From NCBI RefSeq assembly GCF_000148525.1, contig NZ_AEDU01000022.1, positions 85,049 through 149,048 of the forward strand: 64,000 nt of DNA. The letters are read 5' to 3'. The notes beneath the pieces are model-generated. The model was not told the DNA's origin and did no database searches. It saw only the letters and a program-made list of their open reading frames with translations. Shown one piece after another: positions 14,988 to 23,113 of this stretch (its first letter is position 1; each line of letters opens with the position of its first letter). The stretch comes from Streptococcus mitis SK564 (GTDB lineage: Bacteria > Bacillota > Bacilli > Lactobacillales > Streptococcaceae). Position numbers and translations under genes: made by a program.

Positions 14988-15839
14988 ATGGAGCAGATTG
15001 GAAAAGTCTTTAGACAATTACGAGAGTCAAGAAATATCTCGCTGAGACAAGCAACTGGGGGACAATTTTCGCCGTCTATGTTATCTCGCTTTGAAACAGG
15101 TCAGAGTGAGCTTTCGGTGGAAAAGTTTCTATTTGCCCTAGAAAATATATCTGCCAGTGTGGAGGAAATCCTCTTTCTAGCGAGAGGTTTTCAGTATGAT
15201 ACAGATTCTGAGTTGAGAAAAGAAATCATAGATGTCTTGGATCCAAAGAACATAGCTCCGCTTGCGGACCTGTATCGCAAGGAATATCAAAAGCATGCCC
15301 ATTCTCAAAACAAACAGAAACATATTCTAAATGCCATCATTATCAAGTCTTATATGAAGAGCATGGATGAAAGGGTAGAGTTAACAGCAGAGGAAGGGAA
15401 AGTCCTTCATGACTACTTGTTTTCTACTGAGATTTGGGGAATTTATGAACTCAATTTGTTCTCGGTCAGTTCTCCATTCTTATCTGTTGCTCTTTTTACT
15501 AGATATGTACGAGAAATGGTCCGCAAATCCGATTTTCTAATGGAAATGTCTGGTAATCGAAACCTTTTTCACACTATACTATTGAATGGTTTTTTAGCCA
15601 GCATTGAGTGTGAAGAATTTACAAATGCCTCTTATTTTAAACGTGTTATCGAAGAGCATTTCTATAATGAAAATGAGACCTATTTCCGAATTGTCTATTT
15701 GTGGGCGGAAGGTCTCCTTGATAGCAAGCAAGGCAGAGTCAAGGAAGGTCAGAAAAAGATGGAAGATGCTGTCCGTATTTTTGAGATGCTTGGCTGTAAT
15801 AAGTCTGCCGAATACTATAGAAAAACGACAGATTGTTGA
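14988..15839 (+). CDS. Rgg/GadR/MutR-family transcriptional regulator
   Basis: A 283-residue regulator with an N-terminal XRE-type HTH (IGKVFRQLRESRNISLRQAT, about residues 3-60) and a helical TPR-like C-terminal domain, the Rgg layout. Rgg proteins bind short peptides or act stand-alone. I see no short hydrophobic peptide gene in the flanks, so it looks like a stand-alone member. It precedes an MFS transporter on the same strand by 200 bp with a terminator between, so the transporter is a likely target rather than an operon mate. GGGGAAG ribosome binding site. Confidence 0.9.
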   Translation: MEQIGKVFRQLRESRNISLRQATGGQFSPSMLSRFETGQSELSVEKFLFALENISASVEEILFLARGFQYDTDSELRKEIIDVLDPKNIAPLADLYRKEYQKHAHSQNKQKHILNAIIIKSYMKSMDERVELTAEEGKVLHDYLFSTEIWGIYELNLFSVSSPFLSVALFTRYVREMVRKSDFLMEMSGNRNLFHTILLNGFLASIECEEFTNASYFKRVIEEHFYNENETYFRIVYLWAEGLLDSKQGRVKEGQKKMEDAVRIFEMLGCNKSAEYYRKTTDC

Positions 15840-15877
15840 ATATCTGCAAACTAAGAAAATTATTTGAAATTTTAAGT

Positions 15878-15930
15878 GATAGAATTGTTGAGCTCTCTCG
15901 TGTCACTGGAGAAATTCTATCGTTTCTTTT
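15878..15930 (+). terminator. Terminator after the Rgg gene
   Basis: GATAGAATT (15878-15886) pairs with AATTCTATC (15913-15921), followed by GTTTCTTTTT. The long loop can form an inner stem. Confidence 0.65.
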
Positions 15931-16039
15931 TGCTCATTTTATGTGTTGCATATATTCAAAAGTTTTTCCTCTAACATTTCTAAGTGCTATACTATAGTCA
16001 TACTTCACATAAAACTTCTAACAAGAAGGGAGATTATCT

Positions 16040-17287
16040 ATGAAACTATTGTTTAGAAATCAAGCTTATCGACTCTTGACTTTGTCACGATTCTTCAATG
16101 CTTTTGGTGCTTCGATTTTTAATCTGGTCTTTATCGTCTATGCATCGACCTTGCAACAAGCATCTTTTGCGGTTGCTATGGCGAATATTGTCATGATCAT
16201 TCCGACTCTCTTTACAGTTTTTGTAGGGATTCGGGCAGATTACACGAGGGACAAGGTCACATGGATGGTCTATAGCGGTTTGTTTCAGGCGGTTTTATTT
16301 TTTCTAGCAGCCCTAGTTGTCCAGCAAGCTAGTCTCTTTGCCTTTTCTAGCCTGTGTTTGATCAATGTCATTAGTGATGTCATCAGTGATTTTGCAGGTG
16401 GCTTGCGCATGCCTCTCGTTAAGGAAAAAGTAGCTGAAGATGATTTGATGGAAGCTTACTCTTTTTCTCAGTTCATCACCTATATTTCAGCTATTGGTGG
16501 TCAAGCTTTTGGAGTCTGGCTTTTAGGTTTATCGGTCAACAATTTTTCCCTCGTTGCGGGAATCAATGCCTGTTTCTTCCTAGTATCAGCCGTCATCCTC
16601 TTTTTAGGAAAAAGCAAATTAAGCCTGTCAATGTCATCTGCTGATGGTGAAATTCTAAAAAATGAGAAGCTTCCGATCAAAGAGCAGTTCCTAACGATTT
16701 ATCGAAATTTACGTCTCGTTTTTCTTAAAGGTGGACAGAAAAACTTTGGATTCATGATCTTTGCTGTCTTGCTTATCAATGCCTTGGGTGGCGCTTTAGG
16801 AAGTATCTATAACATCTTCTTTTTGAGCCATTCTCTTTTGGACTTTTCTTACACAGAGGCATTATTTATCAGTCAATTCTGTGCTTTGTTAGCAATCATC
16901 ATCAGTAGCCTTACGGGCAATGATTATTTTGGGAAGCAGTCCTTGCCTAGATTGATGATGTGGGTGACCGTAGGACTCAGTCTAATTGGTCTAGCTAATT
17001 TATTCAATCAAGTCGTACTTGGTTTACTATTTCTCTGTTCAACTCTGTATGTGTCTGGTAAAGTTCAACCAAAGATTAGTGCCATGCTCCTGAAAAATCT
17101 AGCTCCAGAGGTTCTAGCTCGTACCAGTAATTTTTTAGGTTTATTGTTCACCTTATCCATACCTGTGGGAACAGCTTGTTTTTCACTTATAGCTGTATGG
17201 AATATACAGTTGACTTGGATGCTATTTGTTGGTCTTTCCTTGCTAGCTATTCTTTTGACGATTCTTAATCTCAAAAATGATATCTAA
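16040..17287 (+). CDS. MFS transporter
   Basis: A 415-residue protein of about 12 hydrophobic segments with the MFS fold. The cytoplasmic loop after TM2 (GIRADYTRDKVT) matches the weak MFS motif A. Own promoter with extended -10 (TGCTATACT) about 45 bp upstream. It sits after an Rgg regulator, a common pairing in streptococci where Rgg controls an adjacent transporter. Substrate unknown. Its TAA stop codon abuts the first base of a BOX element. Confidence 0.88.
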   Translation: MKLLFRNQAYRLLTLSRFFNAFGASIFNLVFIVYASTLQQASFAVAMANIVMIIPTLFTVFVGIRADYTRDKVTWMVYSGLFQAVLFFLAALVVQQASLFAFSSLCLINVISDVISDFAGGLRMPLVKEKVAEDDLMEAYSFSQFITYISAIGGQAFGVWLLGLSVNNFSLVAGINACFFLVSAVILFLGKSKLSLSMSSADGEILKNEKLPIKEQFLTIYRNLRLVFLKGGQKNFGFMIFAVLLINALGGALGSIYNIFFLSHSLLDFSYTEALFISQFCALLAIIISSLTGNDYFGKQSLPRLMMWVTVGLSLIGLANLFNQVVLGLLFLCSTLYVSGKVQPKISAMLLKNLAPEVLARTSNFLGLLFTLSIPVGTACFSLIAVWNIQLTWMLFVGLSLLAILLTILNLKNDI

Positions 17288-17391
17288 TACTCTTCGAAAA
17301 TCTCTTCAAACCACGTCAGCTTCGCCTTACCGTACTCAAGTACAGCTTGCGGCTAACTTCCTAGTTTGCTTTTTGATTTTCATTGAGTATA
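17286..17391 (-). repeat. BOX element (boxA-boxC, no boxB)
   Basis: About 105 bp with terminal imperfect inverted ends (TACTCTTCGAAAATC and GATTTTCATTGAGTA). The inside carries the boxC core that BOX-PCR primers target, here read in reverse. BOX elements are typical of S. pneumoniae and close relatives. It lacks boxB and starts at the stop codon of the MFS gene. A second copy lies at 35572-35674. Confidence 0.85.
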
Positions 17392-17469
17392 AATCCTAAT
17401 TTTTTTCTCACTGTTTTAATCCCTCTATTTATGGTAAAATAAGACTATTAAGTTTAAAGAGGATTCCCT

Positions 17470-18750
17470 ATGAAATTACAAAAACCAAAAGGAACGCAGG
17501 ATATTTTACCTGCTGAATCTGCCAAGTGGCAGTACGTTGAGGGCTTTGCCCGTGAGATTTTCAAGCGCTATAACTATGCAGAAGTGCGTACGCCTATTTT
17601 TGAGCATTACGAGGTTATCAGTCGCTCTGTCGGAGATACAACGGATATCGTAACCAAGGAAATGTACGATTTCTATGACAAGGGTGACCGTCATATTACC
17701 CTCCGTCCAGAAGGAACAGCGCCGGTTGTCCGTTCTTATGTGGAAAATAAACTCTTCGCCCCAGAAGTGCAAAAGCCAAGTAAGTTCTACTACATGGGTC
17801 CTATGTTCCGTTATGAGCGTCCACAGGCAGGGCGTTTGCGTCAGTTCCACCAGATTGGTGTCGAGTGTTTTGGCTCTAGCAATCCAGCTACGGATGTGGA
17901 AACCATCGCGATGGCAGCTCATTTCTTGAAAGAAATCGGTATCCAAGGTGTCAAATTGCACCTCAACACGCTTGGAAATCCTGAGAGCCGTGCGGCTTAT
18001 CGTCAAGCCTTGATTGACTATTTGACACCGCTCAAGGAGACCTTGTCTAAGGATAGCCAGCGTCGCTTGGAGGAAAACCCTCTCCGTGTCTTGGACTCTA
18101 AGGAAAAAGAAGACAAGGTGGCAGTGGAGAATGCACCGTCTATCTTGGATTTCCTTGATGAAGAAAGCCAAGCTCATTTTGATGCGGTGCGTCAGATGTT
18201 GGAAAATCTTGGGGTAGACTATATCATTGATACCAATATGGTGCGTGGTCTGGACTACTACAACCACACCATTTTTGAGTTTATCACTGAAATTGAGGGC
18301 AATGACTTGACAGTCTGTGCGGGTGGCCGTTACGATGGTTTGGTTTCTTATTTTGGAGGCCCTGAGACTGCTGGATTTGGTTTTGGACTTGGGGTAGAGC
18401 GCCTACTTCTCATCCTTGAAAAGCAAGGTGTGGCTCTTCCTATCGAAAACGCCCTAGATGTTTATATCGCAGTCTTGGGTCAAGGAGCAAATGTCAAGGC
18501 CTTGGAGTTGGTACAGGCCCTTCGCCAACAAGGTTTCAAAGCAGAGCGTGATTACCTCAACCGTAAACTCAAAGCTCAGTTCAAGTCAGCCGATGTCTTT
18601 GCGGCTAAGACCCTCATCACCCTAGGAGAGAGTGAAGTCGAAAGCGGACAAGTAACGGTCAAGAACAACCAAACACGAGAAGAAGTGCAAGTATCACTTG
18701 ATGCTATCAGCCAAAACTTCTCAGAAATCTTTGAAAAATTAGGCTTTTAA
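17470..18750 (+). CDS. hisS: Histidyl-tRNA synthetase
   Basis: A 426-residue class II synthetase: motif 1 region near [19 protein letters not shown], motif 2 with [20 protein letters not shown], the histidine-A segment [12 protein letters not shown], motif 3 [15 protein letters not shown], and a C-terminal anticodon-binding domain. Charges tRNA-His. The leader is too short for a T-box. Extended -10 TGGTAAAAT upstream; terminator downstream. Confidence 0.98.
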   Translation: MKLQKPKGTQDILPAESAKWQYVEGFAREIFKRYNYAEVRTPIFEHYEVISRSVGDTTDIVTKEMYDFYDKGDRHITLRPEGTAPVVRSYVENKLFAPEVQKPSKFYYMGPMFRYERPQAGRLRQFHQIGVECFGSSNPATDVETIAMAAHFLKEIGIQGVKLHLNTLGNPESRAAYRQALIDYLTPLKETLSKDSQRRLEENPLRVLDSKEKEDKVAVENAPSILDFLDEESQAHFDAVRQMLENLGVDYIIDTNMVRGLDYYNHTIFEFITEIEGNDLTVCAGGRYDGLVSYFGGPETAGFGFGLGVERLLLILEKQGVALPIENALDVYIAVLGQGANVKALELVQALRQQGFKAERDYLNRKLKAQFKSADVFAAKTLITLGESEVESGQVTVKNNQTREEVQVSLDAISQNFSEIFEKLGF

Positions 18751-18763
18751 TAGTAGATAAACT

Positions 18764-18795
18764 GGTCAGGATTTTACTCCTGACCTTTTTCTTTT
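18764..18795 (+). terminator. hisS terminator
   Basis: GGTCAGG (18764-18770) and CCTGACC (18779-18785) followed by TTTTTCTTTT. Confidence 0.9.
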
Positions 18796-18818
18796 GCAAA
18801 ATGACAAAAATTATAAAC

Positions 18819-18863
18819 TTTTTGACAAATATGCTTGTCAAAAAGAAAAAGATGTGTTACAAT
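18819..18863 (+). promoter_or_regulatory. Promoter and operator of the XRE/ABC cassette
   Basis: TTGTCA (18835-18840), a 17-bp spacer and TACAAT (18858-18863). The inverted repeat TTTTTGACA (18819-18827)/TGTCAAAAA (18836-18844) has 8 bp between arms and overlaps the -35. A further half-site ATGACAAAAA lies just upstream. This fits an operator for the XRE repressor encoded second in the cassette. Confidence 0.65.
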
Positions 18864-18899
18864 ATAAGCAAGTTAAGAGAAAAGGAGAAAGGAACGATT

Positions 18900-19214
18900 A
18901 TGTGGGCATTAGGATTTGTACCTCTTGTGATTATGTTTTATCTCTATCATACCCAAAGGGTCAAGAAATTAGAGAATAAAATCAAAAGAATTGAGCAAAA
19001 ACAGAAAGGAAATAAAGAAATGTCAAGATTATTAAAAGAATTGATTGGGAAAACACCGAAAATCTTTGGACAAGTTTTTGGAACAGATAACTGGGAAGTT
19101 GTAGATGTTGATGAGGAATGGGTCAAGCTACGTCGTGTTGATAAAAAAGGAAAAGAAAAATTCAAACTACAACGCATTGAGGATATCCAAACCGTTGAAT
19201 TTGATGGAGAGTAG
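18900..19214 (+). CDS. Small membrane-anchored protein, first gene of the XRE/ABC cassette
   Basis: A 104-residue protein with one N-terminal TM segment (ALGFVPLVIMFYLY), a charged coiled-coil stretch (VKKLENKIKRIEQKQKGNKE) and a basic C-terminal domain that looks beta-rich (WEVVDVDEEWVKLRRVDKKGKEKFKLQRIEDIQTVEF). Unknown function. The start at 18900 is chosen for AAAGGAG-type sequence upstream; an upstream reading frame has no Shine-Dalgarno. Ten bases from the XRE gene. It may sense or anchor something at the membrane for the module. Confidence 0.75.
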   Translation: MWALGFVPLVIMFYLYHTQRVKKLENKIKRIEQKQKGNKEMSRLLKELIGKTPKIFGQVFGTDNWEVVDVDEEWVKLRRVDKKGKEKFKLQRIEDIQTVEFDGE

Positions 19215-19223
19215 GTGTGTAAC

Positions 19224-19430
19224 ATGCAACTAAAAAATCGTCTAAAAGAGCTTCGGGCTCGCGATAGTCTCAATCAAACCGACCTAGCCAAGCTGGCAGG
19301 GGTTTCCAGACAGACCGTTAGCCTACTAGAACGGGACGAATACACCCCGTCCGTTGTGATTGCCCTGAAAATATCTCACATTTTCAACGAAACAGTCGAA
19401 TCGGTATTTCGCTTGGAGGAGGACGAGTGA
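19224..19430 (+). CDS. XRE-family HTH regulator
   Basis: A 68-residue Cro/CI-type HTH protein: LKELRARDSLNQTDLAKLAGVSRQTVSLLERDEYTPSVVIALKIS is a clear five-helix XRE domain with recognition helix VSRQTVSLLE. No ligand domain. The start at 19224 follows AGGTG. Stop and next start overlap (TGATG). It belongs to the small YozG/PF01381 type often beside membrane or immunity genes. The inverted repeat at the cassette promoter is its likely operator. Confidence 0.92.
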   Translation: MQLKNRLKELRARDSLNQTDLAKLAGVSRQTVSLLERDEYTPSVVIALKISHIFNETVESVFRLEEDE

Positions 19431-19612
19431 TGAATAAGTATAAAGTGTTTTATTATATGAGTGTTCTTGCCCTTATTGTGAATGCCTTTGCTATGATTGG
19501 AACATTACTGGGGTGGTTCTATTTTGTTGAAAGTAAGTATTTGTTTTGGATTAATTTAATCCTCTTATCCATTTTCAATTGGTTAAAGAAAAAGGAGAAA
19601 AATGATGAATAA
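19430..19612 (+). CDS. Small two-TM protein, tandem paralogue 1
   Basis: A 60-residue protein MNKYKVFYYMSVLALIVN onward, with two hydrophobic helices separated by a GW-F turn and a basic tail (KKKEKND). Clear paralogue of the next gene (MNKYKVIYY..., IGT-LGW, W--KK), so the pair arose by tandem duplication. It overlaps the XRE stop by one base and the next gene by 8 bases. Unknown role; peptides of this size can be immunity proteins or regulators of the adjacent exporter. Confidence 0.75.
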   Translation: MNKYKVFYYMSVLALIVNAFAMIGTLLGWFYFVESKYLFWINLILLSIFNWLKKKEKNDE

Positions 19613-19793
19613 GTATAAAGTAATCTATTATGTAGTTGCCATAGCTCTATTAGTCAGCCTGTGTCTACTAATTGGAACAAATCTAGGATGGTTTGATCTC
19701 TATTACAGCGACCAATTTATCTGGGTCTACTTTGCTCTTATCCCAGTCGTTGACTGGATTGAAAAGAAATCCAAAAATCTAGCAAGTAAATAA
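19605..19793 (+). CDS. Small two-TM protein, tandem paralogue 2
   Basis: A 62-residue protein with the same plan as the preceding one: MNKYKV start, IGTNLGWFDLYY turn, second helix and basic end. AAGGAG ribosome binding site 7 nt before the ATG at 19605. It overlaps the first paralogue, so they are translationally coupled. Function unknown. Confidence 0.75.
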   Translation: MNKYKVIYYVVAIALLVSLCLLIGTNLGWFDLYYSDQFIWVYFALIPVVDWIEKKSKNLASK

Positions 19794-19804
19794 GGAGAAT
19801 GAAT

Positions 19805-20554
19805 ATGGAAAAGAAAAAGAAAAATAAACGTGGATTGTTGTTATTTTTAATGTCTGTTGTCTTGGGAGGTTTCTTGGGCATGTTTGTAGGGATGTTTAAG
19901 GCACGTGCCGAATCCCACGAAATTATGTTAGATGTGAAAGTCTTGATACCATGGATATCAGCTATTTGTTTACTGATAGGTTTCATTAGCATTCTTTTGA
20001 CTTTCAATTTCTTAAAGAAAAGCAGAAAATTTCACTCCTTGTATCAAGAGGAAATGGATGATAATCTGAATGAAACCTATTATGTGCAAATGTATCGGAA
20101 TCTCGAGTTTGGAACCATTGCTTTTAATATTGCAAGTGTAGCAATCTTATTGGCTCTTTTCATCTCAGGTAGTGAAGTGATTGTACCAAATAGAAGCAAT
20201 CTAACCTTATCTCTTTCTTTTTTGGGATTAGTGCTGATTCTCAGTGTTCAAAAATATCTTTTTAAGACCATTGCGATTGTTCGTCAGTTTGATTTGGCAT
20301 TTTTCTCAACACCAAAGGATGTCTTAGAGTATGTCAATTCTTATGATGAAGGGGAGCGACAAGCTAATTTAGAACAGAGTTTTCGGATTTTATTCCAATT
20401 AAATAACTATGTCTTACCAGCCTTATATATTTTTCTTTTTATCATTTCTTTCTTGACAGGAGAGATTCAGCTACTAGCCTTCTTGCTTGTCGGAGCAATC
20501 CATATTTATATCAATGTGATGCAGTTACCTATGGTGAAACGTTATTTTAAATAA
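19805..20554 (+). CDS. DUF3169-like integral membrane protein
   Basis: A 249-residue protein with about six hydrophobic segments; the N-terminal KKKKNKRG is followed directly by TM1. I read it as the DUF3169 family found beside small XRE regulators and ABC transporters in streptococci; that assignment is from memory of the family and moderate. The start at 19805 is set by AAGGAG 7 nt upstream. No catalytic motif seen. It is followed by the ABC ATPase after 10 bp, so it likely works with or is exported by the same unit. Confidence 0.75.
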   Translation: MEKKKKNKRGLLLFLMSVVLGGFLGMFVGMFKARAESHEIMLDVKVLIPWISAICLLIGFISILLTFNFLKKSRKFHSLYQEEMDDNLNETYYVQMYRNLEFGTIAFNIASVAILLALFISGSEVIVPNRSNLTLSLSFLGLVLILSVQKYLFKTIAIVRQFDLAFFSTPKDVLEYVNSYDEGERQANLEQSFRILFQLNNYVLPALYIFLFIISFLTGEIQLLAFLLVGAIHIYINVMQLPMVKRYFK

Positions 20555-20564
20555 AGGAGTTTCT

Positions 20565-21389
20565 ATGATTCGTGTTGAAAATGTAAGCAAAAGTTTTGGG
20601 AGCAAAAAAGCTCTTCATCAGATTTCTTTTGAGATTAAGGAGGGGGAAATCTTTGGTTTTCTTGGGCCTTCTGGTTCAGGTAAAACAACCATGATCAACG
20701 TCTTGACAGGTCAGTTGCCTGCAGATCAAGGTAACACAATTTTGTTAGGTAAGAATTCTCAAGATTTAACTTCAAATGATTTAGAACAAATCGGTATAGT
20801 TAGTGATGGCAGTGGTTTTTATGAAAAGATGAGTCTTTATAAAAATCTGCTCATTTACGCTAAGTTATATGGTCTCAAGTCAGATAGAGTAGTTCAGGTG
20901 CTCCAACAGGTTGGATTGGCAGATGCTAAAGATATTATCGCAGAAAAACTATCTACAGGAATGAAACAACGAATGTTCTTGGCTCGTGCCCTTCTGAATG
21001 CTCCTAAGATTCTCTTCCTAGATGAGCCAACTAGTGGCTTAGACCCTACAACATCTAAGATGATTCATACCCTACTTCAAGAACTAAAGCAGGCGGGGAC
21101 AACTATCTTTTTGACCACGCATGATATGCATGAAGCAACTCTGCTTTGTGATCGCTTATCTCTTTTGAATAAGGGGAATTTAATAGAGTATGGAAGTCCG
21201 CAAGATATTATTCAGAAGTATCATGTGGATAAGAAAGTACATGTGGTTTATAATGATGGACGAGAACAGATAGTTCCATTTGAAGAATTGCCACATTTAG
21301 ACACGACAGATTTGATGGTGGTTCACTCTTGTGAGCCGACTTTAGAAGAAATCTTTATCAGATTGACAGGAGAAAAGTTAGATGTTTAG
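20565..21389 (+). CDS. ABC transporter ATP-binding protein
   Basis: A 274-residue ATPase: Walker A GPSGSGKTT (about 33-41), signature LSTGMKQR, Walker B ILFLDEPTSGLD and switch His in TTHDMHE. All catalytic residues are intact. The C-terminal 50 residues resemble DrrA/CcmA-type exporters. It overlaps the permease start by 8 bases. The type fits drug, peptide or antimicrobial export/resistance. Confidence 0.93.
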   Translation: MIRVENVSKSFGSKKALHQISFEIKEGEIFGFLGPSGSGKTTMINVLTGQLPADQGNTILLGKNSQDLTSNDLEQIGIVSDGSGFYEKMSLYKNLLIYAKLYGLKSDRVVQVLQQVGLADAKDIIAEKLSTGMKQRMFLARALLNAPKILFLDEPTSGLDPTTSKMIHTLLQELKQAGTTIFLTTHDMHEATLLCDRLSLLNKGNLIEYGSPQDIIQKYHVDKKVHVVYNDGREQIVPFEELPHLDTTDLMVVHSCEPTLEEIFIRLTGEKLDV

Positions 21390-22080
21390 AAAATTAAATG
21401 CCCTACTATGGTTAAGATTACAAGTTCTTATCAGCAATTCAACTTTATTGGCGAGTCTATTGATGCCTTTTGGTACTGCTATTCTATATAATGAATTTTC
21501 AAATAAGGATGGACAATTGAGCCTATTTTTACTATCTGCTAGCTTGACGATGGTCTTGAGCATGGGAAGTGGTTATATGGTATCGATTATGATGGCAGAA
21601 GATAAGGAAAAGCGCAATCTTAAATCACTCATCCTAAGTGGTGTGACAGCAACAGAATATACTTTCAGTATGCTTGTTCTCCCTATTCTGATAATGTTAC
21701 TTGCTATGATTGTACTTCCCATCTATCTTAAAGTAGATGTATCGGGTTATTTAGTTGCCTACGTTATCTATTTGCTCCTAGCAACGATTAGTATTATTTT
21801 TATCAACCTTCTAATCGGTGCGGTGTCAGATACTCAATCTAAAGCGCAAGTTTATAGTATCTTCCCTATGTTAATTGTCTCTTTTTTACCTATAATTGCT
21901 CTTCAAAATGATACGGCTCAGAAAGTGTTGGATTACTCGTTCGTTGGTCCTATTGTAAATCTTTTAAATAAAAAAGGTGGGGAAATATCTTTTTCTAACA
22001 TCGGTATGTTACTTGCCTGGGTACTTGTGTTAGGAATAGCGAACCTCTTTGTATTGAAAAATAGCTATAAAGCAAGATAG
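21382..22080 (+). CDS. ABC-2-type permease
   Basis: A 232-residue protein with six predicted hydrophobic segments, the length and topology of ABC-2 exporters. GEDs such as GAVSDTQSKAQVYSIFPML match the family's membrane core. Overlapping start with the ATPase gene implies one transporter made of the two. Substrate unknown. Confidence 0.88.
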   Translation: MFRKLNALLWLRLQVLISNSTLLASLLMPFGTAILYNEFSNKDGQLSLFLLSASLTMVLSMGSGYMVSIMMAEDKEKRNLKSLILSGVTATEYTFSMLVLPILIMLLAMIVLPIYLKVDVSGYLVAYVIYLLLATISIIFINLLIGAVSDTQSKAQVYSIFPMLIVSFLPIIALQNDTAQKVLDYSFVGPIVNLLNKKGGEISFSNIGMLLAWVLVLGIANLFVLKNSYKAR

Positions 22081-22089
22081 GAGAACTTT

Positions 22090-22731
22090 ATGAAACTACT
22101 TAAAAACCTTGGCTGGTTTCTTCTAGCCATTCTATCCTTTTTATTCATCTATGGCTTCATTCAGGGGCTCGCGACTACGTCGCTTGCCTTAGGCGGTTCA
22201 CCCTATGCTGTTACCCTACTCTATGTGGCCCTGGCTGGAGTATATGTGTACGTCATTTATAAATGGTACCAGAAAGCTCCTGTCCATATTGAGAAGAGTG
22301 GTTTTAACCGATTTATTTGGCTCCCTGCCTTGGTTTGGTTCTTATCTCTTGTCGTTCAATTTTTCCTACCAAATGATCCTTCGGTAAATCAGCAAACAGC
22401 GACAGACCTGACCTTGGCTCAGCCACTTTTTTCATTCTTTGCTATTAATATTTTTGCTCCTTTGACGGAAGAACTCATCTTTAGAGGGATGTTAGCACGC
22501 TATCTCTTTCCTAAGCAGGACAATAGCAAACAAACTCTGCTTTTCCTTCTGGTAACTAGTGTTCTGTTTGCCTTGATTCATTCTCCCGGAACTTTGCAAC
22601 AGTTTTTAGTTTATGCTAGTCTTGGTTTTAGCTTGGGCTTGGCTTATATTAGCAGAAAAGGTCTGGTCTACAGTATTTCTCTACATGCTTTGAATAATTT
22701 AGTCGGCTTTTTGATGATTCTCATGCTATAA
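22090..22731 (+). CDS. CPBP-family intramembrane protease-like protein
   Basis: A 213-residue protein with six to eight TM segments and the CPBP/Abi motifs: EELIFRG (glutamate pair), then FALIHSP and HALNNLVG with the conserved His residues. All active-site residues are present. In lactic acid bacteria CPBP proteins are often bacteriocin self-immunity genes; others process membrane proteins. Located directly after the ABC pair, which supports an immunity or maturation role. Confidence 0.88.
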   Translation: MKLLKNLGWFLLAILSFLFIYGFIQGLATTSLALGGSPYAVTLLYVALAGVYVYVIYKWYQKAPVHIEKSGFNRFIWLPALVWFLSLVVQFFLPNDPSVNQQTATDLTLAQPLFSFFAINIFAPLTEELIFRGMLARYLFPKQDNSKQTLLFLLVTSVLFALIHSPGTLQQFLVYASLGFSLGLAYISRKGLVYSISLHALNNLVGFLMILML

Positions 22732-22748
22732 TAGAGTCAGGAGGTCAC

Positions 22749-22979
22749 ATGAAACGAGTAATTTTATTAGCAGTGATTCAAGCAGTTGTTCTATTTTTCA
22801 TCATTGGGGGATTAGCTTATGCCTTCAAAGGTGATTTCTTCTATAGCCATCTCGCAGTGGTCTTTGCCCCTATTGCCGGTATCTGGCGTTTTGGGACAGC
22901 TTACACAACGGAAATTGTCTTGCCTCGAAAGGCAGCTGAAATTGCTGAAAAGCGTAAAGCAGGCAAAGATTCAAAATAA
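22749..22979 (+). CDS. Small membrane protein at the end of the cassette
   Basis: A 76-residue protein with two hydrophobic segments and a Lys-rich tail (EIVLPRKAAEIAEKRKAGKDSK). AGGAGG ribosome binding site upstream. Last gene before a terminator. No family recognised. Confidence 0.7.
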   Translation: MKRVILLAVIQAVVLFFIIGGLAYAFKGDFFYSHLAVVFAPIAGIWRFGTAYTTEIVLPRKAAEIAEKRKAGKDSK

Positions 22980-22984
22980 AAGAG

Positions 22985-23008
22985 TCCGATGAACTTCATC
23001 GGATTTTT
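22985..23008 (+). terminator. Terminator of the XRE/ABC cassette
   Basis: TCCGATG (22985-22991) pairs with CATCGGA (22997-23003), followed by TTTTTG. Confidence 0.88.
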
Positions 23009-23113
23009 GTATGGGCGTTAATTTTTAAAGACTGGCAAACTTTTCTGCTGATTTTCATGAAGAGCCTGCGCTTTTATGGTAAAATAGTAACAGAATAAAA
23101 GAGGAGAGAAACA

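Noticed and set aside
14880..16040. SHP-type peptide gene for the Rgg regulator
   Set aside because: I searched the gaps for a short hydrophobic ORF with a ribosome binding site and found none.
17288..17390. RUP element
   Set aside because: Its length is close to RUP (107 bp), but the internal sequence is the boxC core and boxA end, so BOX is the better name.
18794..18979. Alternative small ORF overlapping the first gene of the XRE cassette
   Set aside because: It is out of frame with the gene that has a ribosome binding site and a coherent TM/coil structure.
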